From the NCBI RefSeq assembly GCF_036588685.1, contig NC_086386.1, positions 68,942,682 to 69,006,681 of the forward strand: DNA of 64,000 nt, written 5' to 3'. This document shows, in pieces, positions 1 to 11,340 of the stretch. Position 1 is the first letter of the stretch, and every line of letters starts with the position of its first letter. A program made the position numbers and the translations under genes. The DNA is from Mytilus trossulus (Eukaryota; Mollusca; Bivalvia; Mytilida; Mytilidae). Below the pieces are notes generated by a model. The model saw only the letters and a list, made by a program, of their open reading frames with translations. It was not told where the DNA came from and ran no database searches.

Positions 1-1794
1 TGTTCAGATCATATCTTCTAAAATATTGCTGTTAAAATTTGAAACCCGAAGAAATTCAGTAGAGTACAGCCTATCAAACAATAACTTAGCAGTGAAACCT
101 AATACATTTGTTATTCAATACATATTTGATTATTTCAATTTTTGGCAACCTTCCAAGATTTCAAGAATCAAGAGTCGTTCCAAGATTTCTGTTGTACATC
201 TTTTGAAGCATTTTATGTATGAGTGTTAATTTTCTATCTTTTCGGCGTTTGATTTTTGAATCTTTATATAAATAATGTAAGTCATTGATTTAACGTACAG
301 TTTTCTTAAATGCTCCTGTACCGTTCTCATAATCAAAACAAAACAATAATAAAAACCAATTGTTCAGAGAACAATTGAAAGTCTTTCCACCTGAAAAGAT
401 CTTTTTTGATATCATAAATATCAAAATTCTGTTTAAAATAATATTTCTAACATCAAATGATAGCTTATTATACGCTGATTTAAAAAATATATGGTTTCGA
501 GACATTTATTTTTAGATAATTTGTTACTTCCGGTTTGAAAATTTTCACTTCCGGTATTATTTGATAGTTTACTTGACACTGCTTCCAAAAATATATGGTT
601 CTTTATACTCGTGCATTACACAAGAACAAAAAATAGCTACTTCCGGTTTACACAACGTCTCTTCCGGTTGGCTTTTTCAAGGTAATTTGGCTTGCAACCT
701 AATGCAAAAGTCCCAATGAGTTATATCCCCATATGCGTAATTCTAAATATAAGAGGGGAGAAAACTCCAATTTAATGTAAGCGTACCTTTTCAACCAAAA
801 TGTATATGTTACGACATGTCGAAACTAACAATTTAGTGAAAATATGTTGTCGGTATCTTATACGATTTTTTAAAAGAAGTGAAAATAAGCCAAAATCTAG
901 AATATGACCTTGACCTCTGACCTTGACTTAAGTTTCTTTTTTTTGGACCAAGGACATCACATCAAAAGACCCTAGGTCTCTATCACTTAAGGTTTACCAG
1001 TTAGAAATGCATATCACTTACATCAAATGCATAAGGGGAATAACTCTCATATGGAGTCTCCGAATAGCTTCGGTCAAAATAAAACGTAACATCCTGAGGA
1101 TATAATGAGCATTTTGGAAAAATAAATTTGTCGCTTCCTTTCACAGTTGCGAAGGAGATCTCATAACAAGAAAAACAGTGTTCGGGGAAATAACTCCTAC
1201 ACAGAAAAGTGTTTGATTAAACAGGGTCAGTTTCAAAAGCGTATAGACTGTATAATATTATATACAAAAAAAACTAAGCGACATCTTTTGAAACAAAATA
1301 CAGCGCAAGAAAAAAATTAGGCGGAAGGAAAAAAAAATAATCAGAACAAATCCAATTGGTCTTTCCACGGAAAAGTGGTAAGACCTAATAAATGATTGCA
1401 AAATTGATCACTGGCTCAATTACTGCTCTGTTAAAACGCACAAATGACTCACAATACCTTTATTATAAGAGTTGTCTCTCATACTCCAGGTCTAACCATT
1501 AAACATGCAGATCGTTACTTTCAACACAGGTCAAATACAGAAAGACCAATCTCATGAACAAAAACCGAAAGTTACAACTTGATAATTCATGTGTTGTATG
1601 AATCCTCCTTACGCTTGCGAAAAATAAATTTATTTATATCCTGACAGACCAACCTAACATTACAAAGTGTAAATTATTGAAAATAATGCCGTACAATGAT
1701 TTTCTTATTTGCCTCTCTGTATGTGCATCTTTTAGAAAAGGTATCTATCCATTTTAATGAAACTTTATGCATCATCTTTTTTTTCATTCTATAG
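1..1794. other. Non-coding stretch upstream of the gene A exons
   Basis: No coding exon is visible here. The earlier exons of gene A (P-loop and DxxG exons) should lie to the left of the window, so this is probably intron. Positions about 510-1260 have the feel of a dispersed repeat (ACTTCCGG repeated several times, then GACCTTGACCTCTGACCTTGAC), but I found no second copy in the window to prove it. Confidence 0.4.
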
Positions 1795-2012
1795 AAATTA
1801 CCATATATGGAGTATTTACACAGACAGATAAATACACTTCCGATGATCCAAGAGTTGTGGAAAAAGAGAGAACATTCTTGATTAATTTAGGAATTCCAGA
1901 AACACGATTTGCTAGAATAATGAATTACTGTCCGGATGTTGTCCCTTCGCTGAAGTACACAAAAACAACAATGCCCTTATTGGATATTCCAGTTCTACGA
2001 TTTATGCGAGGG
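1795..2012 (+). CDS. IFI44-like GTPase gene A, penultimate exon
   Basis: A 218-bp exon framed by a pyrimidine-rich acceptor ending ATAG and a GTAATA donor. It enters in phase 1 and leaves in phase 0, coding about 72 residues that begin ..ITIYGVFTQTDKY and end ..PLLDIPVLRFMRG. The TQTDK stretch occupies the place of the G4 nucleotide-specificity motif of P-loop GTPases. The exon aligns without gaps in length, phase and pattern with the 8734-8951 exon of gene B (DKY, LG.P, NYC, T.P..D...LRF shared), which ties it to the IFI44-like family. In that family the domain binds GTP and the genes are typically induced in immune responses; that role is family knowledge. The conserved acceptor phase fixes the exon start, and the ATG at 1767 lies upstream in the intron. 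This copy is open and undamaged. Confidence 0.75.
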
Positions 2013-2057
2013 GTAATAATTTGATTTTGAAATAGCAGAACATACATATGTAGAAAA

Positions 2058-2548
2058 AAAGGGGCGAAAGATACCAGAGGGACAGTCCAACTCATAGATC
2101 GAAAATAAACTGACAATGCAATGGCTAAAAAAGAAAAAGACAAACAGACAAATATAAGTACACAAGACACAACATAGAAAACTAAAGACTAAGCAACACG
2201 AACCCCAACAAAAACTGGGGTTGATCTCAGGTGAACCGGAAGGATAAGCAGATCCTGATCCACATGTGGGACCCGTCGTGTTGCAAACTTCATATACGAT
2301 GTTCTAAGAGAAGATACAAAACCATCACTAGCTTAAATTACAATCGACCTTGTTGTTGCAATTTCCCGGAAATTTTTGCTATATACAAAAGAAAGGCAAA
2401 AATTATCAAAGGCACATTCAAACTCAAAAGTCGAAAATAAACTGGTAATGCCAAGGTTCAAATAATCAATAGACAAACAGACAAACCAAGTGATTAGTAT
2501 AATTCGGTAGGTCATATTTGGGGAAAAGGGTACGGAATTTTATTTACG
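2058..2548 (+). repeat. Dispersed repeat family D, one full and one partial copy
   Basis: Recognised by the order CGAAAGATACCAGAGGGACAG, then GAAAATAAACTGACAA, then AACACGAACCCCA and AAACTGGGG. A second partial copy starts near 2390. Related copies occur at 10920-11340, 17930-18130 and 21640-21845. The reverse-transcriptase remnant abutting it on the right suggests that the family is the 3' region of a retroelement. Confidence 0.65.
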
Positions 2549-2780
2549 ACAGTTCGAACATATCAGTTGTCATCTGTCTGACAGATCTTTTATAATGGTC
2601 AACCAATCTGATGTGGCGTCCGTACCATTTTTCAAGTGATGATTTCAACTCCAACACTTGAAACTCTTGGTTTAATAGCTTCTTCGTGAGCAGCTACCTT
2701 CGATCAAGAAAAGCATGATAGGAAATACAAGCCCAGGAATATCGTATCAATTTGGAAATATTTACGCCGTATGCAGGCTT
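2549..2780 (-). pseudogene. Reverse-transcriptase C-terminal remnant
   Basis: Reading the minus strand gives an RT-like stretch with PAYGVNISKLIRYSWAC, then FLDRR, an in-frame stop, LLTKKLLNQEFQ, KSSLEKWYGRH and LVDHY. These are the recurrent blocks (GVYISQLIRYSRAC, FYGRH.ELVDRY) of a retroelement RT family common in invertebrate genomes. The fragment at 57652-58239 carries the same GVYISQLVRF.R.C block. It lacks the catalytic region and is dead. The exact class of element is not settled from this fragment. Confidence 0.65.
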
Positions 2781-3469
2781 ATTTAGTTGAAAATAATATA
2801 GATAAAGGTAATGTTACAGTTGGTTTAGATTACAAATAATGTTGGTACGATGTGGTACGAATCAGTGATTTATATTGGATTTGAAAAGTTTACATTTTTA
2901 GTTTTACTCTTTTCCTAAGTTTCAAAATTTTCGGAATTCGGAAGGTGGTTGGCTACAAATAACGTATAAAAGGACTAAGAATGGCATTGAATCCAAAACA
3001 GAAATCTGAGTTTGTATTTGTTTTATCCGTGTCCGGCATTTCAAAAATTTAAAGGATTAATAAGAATGATAAACACATCTGCAACCTACTGAATCAAACT
3101 TATGACATACGGCATATTTGTATTGGGTACCTAAAAACATGAAAAAAAGTAAAATATCGTTAAATTTTCATGTCAGCTTTCAGTTGATGTCCTTTTACTA
3201 ATCTTTCTGTGCTTTTAACTCAATAAAAGAACTTGTTATTAACATTTGTGATAAGGCATATGAAAATAATTGAAAATAGTCTAAGCGTTTTGTTTTGTTG
3301 ACAGTTTGTTACATGTAGTATTCATATCGTTATGATTGTGCCACTTTAATAGCAAAACTCACCTGCACCATGAAAGCTCAGGGTAAATAATCTGACTGCG
3401 GGATTCATAAATACCGAGTCACGTAAACTGCTGCTGTATAATAACAAATAAGACAACGTTACAAGAGAG

Positions 3470-3790
3470 TCTAAATCAATCGGATTTAAGTATCACATAG
3501 GTCACCGTACGGTCTTTAACAATACGAAAATTATACCGTTAAATCCGACATAGCAAAATTTGAATCAATTGAAACAAATGAACCAACAGACTGATCAATG
3601 ACAAAACAATAATCGAAAAACAAATGTGAGATACAGAAACCAAAGACAGCCACTGAATAGAAGTCTATTGACTTAGGACAGGCACGTATTGATATGGAGG
3701 GGTTAAATTTGTTGATGAGCTAGCTATAGGCCCTCTTACATGTACCTGCTACAGGGGTGTAACAACACAACTTAAAAACAAACTGTAGAA
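3470..3790 (-). repeat. Diverged family B repeat
   Basis: Carries GTCACCGTACGGTCTTTAAC and later GACTTAGGACAGGCACGTAT and GGGGTTAAAT in the same order as the better copy at 21005-21300. The intervening sequence is much diverged. Confidence 0.5.
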
Positions 3791-4990
3791 AATTGTGGGA
3801 TATTGCTTGACACATAAGATCGGCACGAAACACCAAACAACTCAACTAACATTTACCCTTGTATTTATATTTTACTTAATTTGTACTTTATCGAAAAAGT
3901 TTAAAGTTCTTATAATATATACAGTATATGCTATTAACTTATAAAACTTTTTTTCTTGGCATCTGTGTCAAATTAAATTTCTACTACAACACTTTCTTTA
4001 TTAGATTTATTTGAATGTTTGTTTTAATTTTTCAGGCAGTTGTGCTGCATGTCTGTGGTGTGTGTTTATATAGTTTTGGCTGCTGGATCCAAATCATTTC
4101 AAACTCACCCATTTTGTCGATTTAGGTTACTATCATAATTTTGTCACTACAACGGAACTATTCATATAAGGTTCAGCGAGCTAGAAAACCCGGATTAACC
4201 CAAAATTTTCTTCGGGAAATGCCTGTACCAAGTAAAGAACATGACAATTGTTTACACTCTTTCAGTTGGTCGATTTCTTTTGATATTGCCAGTTTTTGCG
4301 GACTTTCCCTTTTTGAATTTACATTAGAGTTCGCTATTATACTCTTTCTCTCCATATTTTATTTTAAACAGCTATGAGAAGCTTTGAGTAATCTTAGATC
4401 GATGCTTTGTATGTTCTGTCTTTTTTGCTAGTTGTTTGTGTTTCGTACCGATCTGGTGAGTCAGGTCATTTACAATAGTGTGTTATAGTTTGTTCATACG
4501 TTATGTTATATTACCACAGTGACAGGTTACGGCAAAGGTTGAGCGCTGACAAACATGTGCCCATGCCGGATTCATTGATAGCCTAACATACGATGTTTGC
4601 TAACCTTTGCTAGCTATTTACTAACGAGCTCGTTTTTAAGGCTTATATAAAGTTGCTTTAATTCACATATTTTACCATCTAGTTGATAGACGTCTCATTA
4701 ACCACCACACGTACCATTTACTCTTTATACTTAATAATTTTACTAGTGTATGAAATGTGGTTGGCTGATATTTTGAGTGTTTTTATAGTATTTGTCAAAT
4801 TTCACTAGGTTTTTTCAACTTTCCGATTTTACCCGTGTGGGAATCAATAAAAAGTTGACCACACATTGTGTTAAATGTTAAAGAAGCTATATCTTTATAA
4901 CCACACACATACAAACTTTGAATTATACTATAGGTATATCTTTTTAATGATATTTAAATACCAGAATATCAAAATATATTTATGTTTCAG

Positions 4991-5146
4991 GTATTGACAC
5001 CTGAGCCTATGGACTCTGTCATATATGACCCTGATGAATCGGAACCTTTTTGGAAGCAGGACTGGTTTAAAACATGTTTATTTATACTGTTTGGATTATT
5101 AATCATGTTTTTTTTCATGGCAAGTTTGAAATTCAAGATGAAGTAA
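4991..5146 (+). CDS. IFI44-like GTPase gene A, last exon with membrane anchor
   Basis: Acceptor ATGTTTCAG at 4982-4990, phase 0 in, 51 codons and TAA at 5144-5146. It starts VLTPEPMDS, continues through an acidic stretch (YDPDESEPFW), and ends in one hydrophobic segment of about 20 residues (CLFILFGLLIMFFFMASL) followed by a basic tail KFKMK. I infer a tail-anchored or single-pass GTPase with its catalytic domain on the cytosolic side. The VLTP start is shared with the last exon of gene B at 7869, which confirms that both exons belong to one gene family. No frame damage is seen. No consensus AATAAA is evident close downstream. Confidence 0.75.
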   Translation, partial: VLTPEPMDSVIYDPDESEPFWKQDWFKTCLFILFGLLIMFFFMASLKFKMK

Positions 5147-5869
5147 AATAAGGATCACACACGTTACACAGTACTAAAACTACATGTTATTATTATAATC
5201 TAACAATCAAACTAACCATTGTCAGCCAACAACCAAACTGACTGACCATTATAACCTAGCAAAACAATTAAATATAATCATTATAAGATAACAAAAATCT
5301 CATTATCTCACGTTGTAACAGAAATGACCATAGTAAAAGAGCACCAGAAATATAAAATCTACCAACCAAACTATGAACATCATTTTTTTTCTTCATTTCT
5401 CATTAAATACTGTTCTTGTATATGTACATGAAGTTTTACCTAGCACTAATTGTATAGGTTGCACTTTGTAAACACAGCTGTTTCTCATACCACGCCTCTT
5501 TTGGGTAGAAATATTATATTCATAAATAATTAATCATGTTTACATACTGGTTCCCAGTTCTGATCTATAGGTTGCATCCCATAGAGACATAACTTGAGAA
5601 TGTTACCAGTAAATATACATGGGAATATTGTTTATATTGAAATCTTTCGATGCAGGGTAATTAAGAAGTTTAGTGTTAGTTTAATCTCTTAGAAGTTCGG
5701 GGCATATAACATGTATAAACGTTGAAAATATGCCACACAGACCTATATTTTGACCTTTGAAAAAAAAAGTGTATATGAACTTTCCATTCTAGGTTATGAT
5801 TTTTTTTCAAAACTTCATAGTTAAAGTGATACGGTTTTAGCCGTAAAGGGAGTTCCTATGGGAAAATGC

Positions 5870-6110
5870 ATTGGCCATATTTACAGAAATGCAACCTGTA
5901 TAGTTTTATTGTTGATATTCACCCCAAATGTACTAAGTGTCAGATTAGCTTTATTGATATTAAAGAAATTTCTTGGTATTCTTAACGGAAGATTTTATAC
6001 ACACAGAAGAACTATACTTAACAACAAGATTTTCATTTACATGTGAATAATATCACGCAGGTTTTTTCAGACGTGATAATTTCTAAAAATTGTTTAACAT
6101 TTCACAGTGG
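5870..6110 (+). repeat. Dispersed repeat family E, copy 1
   Basis: Shares TGTTGATATTCACCCCAA, CTTGGTATTC and TTTTCATTTAC in the same order with the reverse complement of 13960-14225. Both copies are diverged. Confidence 0.55.
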
Positions 6111-6191
6111 TATCATACTTTAACTTTGTTCAAACCTTTTTATATACCTTTGACCTTGATTAACTATCCCTTATAACTTTTATTAACTATG

Positions 6192-6412
6192 TACCGTATA
6201 GCGGGTTATTTTCGCGGGTGTAAAATTTCGCGTTTTTCATTGAATAAGGCATACGAAAAATTTTGGCGGTTATTATTTTGGCGGACTCAACATTTTAAAC
6301 ATTACCTTTGCATGTACACTTTTAAATTGGCGGAATTTATTTTGGCGGTTTTGTTCTATCCGCGAAAATAAGCGAAAATTTACACCCCGCGAAAATAACC
6401 CGCTATACGGTA
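6192..6412 (+). mobile_element. 221-bp inverted-terminal-repeat element (MITE), copy 1
   Basis: Begins TACCGTATAGCGGGTTATTT and ends with its reverse complement, so TA is either the duplicated target or part of the ends, as in Tc1/mariner-type non-autonomous elements. The terminal arms extend inward through TTCGCGGG and AAAATTTACACCC. It has no coding capacity. An identical copy in reverse orientation sits at 8271-8491. Confidence 0.85.
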
Positions 6413-6659
6413 TTTGCATTCAGATTTATTCGTTCATTTTGTGTATTTATTTACGTTTTTTTGATTGAGTAAATCCTTCTAATTGATATTTCATAGAGTG
6501 TCTTTCTATGTTGTAATATTATACTGTTGATTCAAAAAAGGGAGAAGGTTTGGTACCGTTTAAACGTTTAATCCCGCTGCAAATGTGTGCATCTGTCATA
6601 AGTCAGGAATAAAATGTACAGTAGTTGTCGTCTGTTTATGTAGTTCGTACGTGTTTCTC

Positions 6660-6850
6660 GTTTTTATATATATTAAGACCGTTGGTTTTCCCATTTGAAT
6701 GGTTTTACATTAGCAGTTTTGGACCATTTATGGATTGCTGTTTGGTGTGAGCCAATGCTCCGTGTTGAAGGCTATACCTTGACCTATAATGATTTACTTT
6801 GATGGAGCTGTGTCATTGGCACTTATACCACATCTTCCTATATCTATGTA
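6660..6850 (+). repeat. Family B repeat
   Basis: Order of blocks: GACCGTTGGTTTTCCCATTT, GAATGGTTTTACATTAG, TGTTGAAGGC, ACCTTGACCTATAATG, TCATTGGCACTTATACCACA. The same blocks occur at 36705-36910 and 40145-40325. Confidence 0.7.
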
Positions 6851-7025
6851 TACTCCAATTGCTTTTTTATTTATACAGTAAGTTCGGAGATACTCCGTTT
6901 TTGCTTCCGAACTCATTTTACTCACATGTTGTTCTCACATAAGTATGTCATAGATATATGTAGTGTTGCATCAATATAACTTTATCTGAATCAAATATAA
7001 AATTATGCATGCTATGGTTAATATA

Positions 7026-7145
7026 AAAAAAAGAAGATGTGGTATGATTGCCAATGAGACAACTATCCACAAGAGACCAAAATGACACATACATTAACAA
7101 CTTTAGGTCACCGTACGGCCTTCAACAATGAGCAAAGCCCATGTC
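7026..7145 (-). repeat. Family B repeat fragment, reverse orientation
   Basis: Reads GATGTGGTATGATTGCCAAT, GAGACAACTATCCACAAGAG, then GTCACCGTACGGCCTTCAAC. This is the reverse complement of the 3' half of the family B copies. Confidence 0.7.
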
Positions 7146-7752
7146 CCCTTTTAAAAGGTTCTCAACAAGGTTACAGGTCATGATAAAAAGGTAAAGTCGA
7201 ATATATGAATTTAAAGTTTAAGCTTTGGAACAATCAATGGCAAAAAATTGATAGATTATCGTAGATGTGTTTATACTCATTCATATATTTAGATCTACAA
7301 TTCAGTGTTATTTAACAACTTTTTTCAACAACAATTTAATTTGATGTAGAATGTGTATTTGAGTACCTCTTGTCTGTCTTTCGTTGTTTTTGTTCAGGTC
7401 ATATCATTGTTTGTTTTAATCGATTGATGTGTTTGTGTTGAATCATTGGTATCTTAAGACTCTGTCTTTTATTGTTGTAAGTGTCACGTATTGCATCCAT
7501 CAAAATATAGAGTTCTTTACATAAACCATGTATCGCCATATTCAATAATATATGTGTGTGTGAATCTTTAGTTTTCACATCAAAAGTTGAAAACAAACAC
7601 GCGCTGAAATACATTTCATCCATCGGTACTTGATTAAATCACTTAGACCAATACACGAGTGACATAAAAAGCACACAAATGGAACTTGACAGTTGGACGT
7701 TGACAGATACCATAAATATAGATCATTTTCTGAGGTGACCAAAAGCTACAAA

Positions 7753-7869
7753 TTATACATTTATTGACATTGAATATTGCAAGATAAGTAGAGGATCATT
7801 TGCTTGACAGTACACGGGTTTTGTTCCTACCGTTTTTCTTGAATCGTCTTCACGCGATGGAGTAAGAAC
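7753..7869 (-). CDS. Gene B last exon, no membrane anchor
   Basis: Acceptor TTTTTGATTCAG directly before 7869, phase 0, 38 codons and TAA. Starts VLTPSREDDSRK, matching VLTPEPMDS of gene A, then diverges to a polar tail ending SMSINV. A donor-like GTAGGA inside it leaves open a further exon carrying the anchor, but I did not find one. Confidence 0.55.
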   Translation of the reverse strand, partial: VLTPSREDDSRKTVGTKPVYCQANDPLLILQYSMSINV

Positions 7870-8270
7870 CTGAATCAAAAAAAAATAAAGCATTCAAGTC
7901 AACACAATTGATTAATGATAAATAATAATGCATCCATCAATATTCTCTGTTTAACTAATAAGTTTAATTGCCTATCTATGGTCAGGGTGTTCATAGTTTT
8001 TTGTTTGATGTTTCTCAATTTATTTGTTCATCTTAAATTTAATATTGTATCAAACTTTAATCTTTTAATTATAATTGTAAACAATACTCCTACTCAAAAG
8101 AAATTCACAGGAAGTGATTTGTACAATTAAAATAAATGCAAATTAGTAACAGAAAAAACATTTCCTATGTTTCTGACCCCCATTTTTTTCCGAATGATGT
8201 CATGTAACAATTCAAAATCACCTCTGTGTACTAAAAGCTCAGTGACTGCATTTCTGAACATTTTACCTAT

Positions 8271-8491
8271 TACCGTATAGCGGGTTATTTTCGCGGGGTG
8301 TAAATTTTCGCTTATTTTCGCGGATAGAACAAAACCGCCAAAATAAATTCCGCCAATTTAAAAGTGTACATGCAAAGGTAATGTTTAAAATGTTGAGTCC
8401 GCCAAAATAATAACCGCCAAAATTTTTCGTATGCCTTATTCAATGAAAAACGCGAAATTTTACACCCGCGAAAATAACCCGCTATACGGTA
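8271..8491 (-). mobile_element. 221-bp inverted-terminal-repeat element (MITE), copy 2
   Basis: Base-for-base reverse complement of 6192-6412 by my reading, the same length, with the same TACCGTATAGCGGGTTATTT ends. It lies in the last intron of gene B. Identity over 221 bp implies very recent movement or gene conversion. Confidence 0.85.
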
Positions 8492-8733
8492 GTTTACTTT
8501 GATTTGCCCAGATAAATTTGTCAACATAACATAATTCTTTGCGACATTCAGATGTAGTTTGATACAAAATCGAGTTAAATCTACCACTTCCTGCATGAGG
8601 AAATTCCTGTACAAAGTCAGAAATATGATAGTCGTTTTGGTGTGTTTGAGTTTTTGATTATGCCTATTGATTAAGGACTTTCCATTTCTTTATTTTCCTT
8701 GGAGATCGGAATATTTGATAATTTACTTTTTAC

Positions 8734-8951
8734 CTGTTTTAAAAATCGGAGAATTGATACATCGAATTGTGGAATAGTTGTAGTTAGGTATTTTGTGTCT
8801 GGATCAGAATCCTCACAATAGTTTGTTATACATGCAAAACAATCCTACGGAAGTCCAAGAACCTGTCTAAATTTGGTTAATTTATCTGCCACTGCCTCGT
8901 TGGATAGGTTATATTTATCTCTCCCTGTCAAAACTCTATACATAGGGATTT
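8734..8951 (-). CDS. Gene B penultimate exon, with nonsense codon
   Basis: 218 bp, acceptor TTTTTATAG, donor CAG|GTAAAA, phase 1 in and phase 0 out, exactly as in gene A. Reads ..IPMYRVLTGRDKYNLSNEA, a G4-like LTGRDK, then KFRQVLGLP, an in-frame TAG, then ACITNYCEDSD and VSILRFLKQ. The TAG falls where gene A reads ETRF. Reading frame and conservation resume immediately after the stop, so it looks like a point nonsense change. Confidence 0.7.
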
Positions 8952-9843
8952 CTATAAAAAGTAGACAGATACTAAAAGAATATGAATAAAGAAAAAAAAG
9001 ACTAGCGACACCATGTACATGTATGTGAGAGAAAAAAACAACAGTCTACAGACGATATTACGGAAAAGTAAAAAACCTAACATCACTTCTTTGTACCATT
9101 GTAACGTTATAGTGTCTGAAAAAAAAAAGAATTTTGAATCTTGAGTCTCAAACGAGGAGGCAAACTCATGTATTCCTTAATCATTAGCAGGTTCTTCTCC
9201 TGTGCTAGTAGTATGACTATTATGTATTACTGTTTGTTTGGCTTTATTTCTGATACTTAAATTTAGATTTCAGCTTTAAAAGTGAAATGACACAAATTGT
9301 GTCCTAACAAGGAACAGTTCCTAGATCACAAATGAAGGATTTATTATTTCCCTGACGTACGGGAATTATGAGAATTTCGTCCTCAAATATTTTTTAGAAG
9401 GCGTTTGTTATGAGATCTGTCTACCGAATCAGCAGTGGGGTATTCGTTGTAATTTGGATAAAGTCATTTAGGACTGTTTTCAACGTCATTTGTACCACAC
9501 TAGATATTTACGACTAAGATTTTTCTAAAACTGAATAATCGAAATACAATTTAAACCATTAAAATTCCATGAGATATTTACTTATTTAAACTCGGTAACA
9601 AAGCGACTTTTTTTCAAAATTCGACGCTCCACTATAAAAGTTATGATATCAAACTGTCTATCGAATTTGTACAGAGCAGATGCATCTGCATGTGCATGGT
9701 AAATGCCTATGCAGTCATTGGCACCATTCATAAATAGCTTACAATTTGTTGATGTGGTTCACTCGGTTTTAATTTGGTACCCTAATTTGTTTTTGTTTAA
9801 TCGAATTATAACTATTGAACAGCGGTAAACTATCTTAACTTAC

Positions 9844-10176
9844 CTCTGACTTTTTTAGCCGCTTCAGAAAATGGCAGATAAAAGGTATCTTGGGAGTGGC
9901 GATTCCGGATCTAGTGTTGAAACAACAATGATTCGATCGACTGGTAAATGGCTGACCTCTTTATTATAATAGTTCATAGCTTCTGCGGAAATGGACTTGA
10001 CTCCTTCCTCGATATCAGCCAGTTTCTGATTTTCATTGATTCGACCAGAAAATATTATCTCCAACAGGTCCAAAACAGTTTTAGTATTTTCATCAGGAAA
10101 ACCAGTCATGTCCAAAAACGTCGGCATCAGGATACCTTCGTCATTCGTAGCTCGGTAATAGTCTTTCTTTGAAAAG
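9844..10176 (-). CDS. Gene B exon 2, DxxG exon with a frameshift
   Basis: Acceptor TTTTAATAG before 10176 and donor AGAG|GTAAGT after 9844. The frame reads SFSKKDYYRATNDEGILMPT, then FLDMTGFPDENTK (DMTG is the DxxG switch motif), then LLEIIFSGRINENQKL, VDRIIVVSTLDPESPLP and RYLL. After that the frame shifts by one base before FSEAAKKVRG. Length 333 is one base more than its flanking phases predict, agreeing with a single inserted base near 9865. Confidence 0.7.
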
Positions 10177-10919
10177 CTATTAAAATACAATTTTAGATAT
10201 GTGTATTTCTTGTTCGTTCTCTCTCGTTGCAGCTTTATAGATTGATGTTAGTCTACTGTTATTCTCTTAAACTAAAGTCAACGTTCCGGAATAATTTTGA
10301 TGAAGAGTTTATTGAAATCGTCACTTATTCGAATGTAATCAGTAGTAACAAAAAGTTGAGAAAACTTTACAGGCACTCAACTCTCTTTCTTCTTATTAGT
10401 GTTAGTGTGTTTGAAGAGAGAAATCACTCTTTAGATAAAGGGTAAATATGGGGATTTTAATTAAATTACTAATACAAATATCAGGCTTTTAAATGTTACA
10501 GAAGGCTAGTGATGTCCTAGTATAATGTCTTATCCATAAACTCGCATGGATGAACATTTGGCGATGTTAAATTATGGATTTACCAAACAGTTTTCAAATA
10601 ACACAATAACTCGTGAGAAACTTTGTGTTCAACAATTAAAGAGGGTGTAATTGTAATAGTCACCACTAACAACTGTCAACAACACAAAGTTCTTTTAACA
10701 ATATGGCTAAGACAAATCAAATACTTTTAAGGTCCTCGGATATGCAGATAACAATTAATTGTATTGTGCTATTTTTAGCAATTGATCTCTCCCTTTTTAA
10801 ACCTCGACCAATTGAAAAAAAAAGTGCCATGGAGAACAACTTTCGGTTTAGAATAAGAGTATCACGCTTAAATATCTCAACTTCTTCAGTGATCAAGATT
10901 GAGTTTATGTTGGATGTCT

Positions 10920-11340
10920 TTATTATACACGTTCAAATTCAAAAATCAAAACGTAATAACATCAGTTATTCGTGCAAAACGTGCAAAAGAGAGAACAAAG
11001 ATACCCAAGTGACTTTCAAACAGAAAATTGAATATAAACTGACAACACCAGAACAAAAAAAGAAAAGAACAAAAGGCAAACAAAAGTATAAAAAAAACAC
11101 AACATAAAAACTTATAGACACTTATATAGAATCACGAACTCAAACAAAACAACTAAGATTCATCTCATTTGTCCAGGAAGGATAATCAGATCTACTCCAT
11201 CTGCTTAGGTAATTACAAACCCGGTGATAAATTTTATTCGGTATGTCACATTACGGGAAATGGATAGCAGAATTATAGTAACGACTATTTGAACATATCC
11301 GTCGTCATCTGTGAAACAGATATGCTGAATTGTTCAACGA
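10920..11340 (+). repeat. Diverged family D repeat in gene B intron
   Basis: Carries ATAAACTGACAACACCAGAA, ACACAACATA, GGAAGGATAATCAGATC and ATTTTATTCGGTATGTCACA in family D order. The 3' part (CGTCATCTGTGAAACAGATA) corresponds to the part of family D that borders RT-coding sequence at 2549-2780. Confidence 0.5.

Larger units (their letters stand above)
2013..4990 (+). other. Intron of gene A, filled with repeats
   Basis: About 3 kb between the two gene A exons. It contains family D repeats (2058-2548), a reverse-transcriptase remnant on the opposite strand (2549-2780) and a diverged family B repeat (3470-3790). I see nothing else interpretable from 3790 to 4990. Confidence 0.6.
5147..7752. 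other. Intergenic region between convergent GTPase genes
   Basis: Lies between the 3' ends of gene A (+) and gene B (-). It holds a family E repeat (5870-6110), a short inverted-repeat element (6192-6412) and two family B repeats in opposite orientation (6660-6850, 7026-7145). An open stretch on the minus strand at 7399-7623 has no recognisable similarity. Confidence 0.6.

Noticed and set aside
6189..6371. 60-codon frame identical to part of a frame at 8312-8614
   Set aside because: Both lie inside the two identical 221-bp inverted-repeat elements and are incidental.
7399..7623. Minus-strand frame of 74 codons as a further gene B exon
   Set aside because: No hydrophobic anchor and no similarity to IFI44-like tails; the 7869-7753 exon already ends with a stop.
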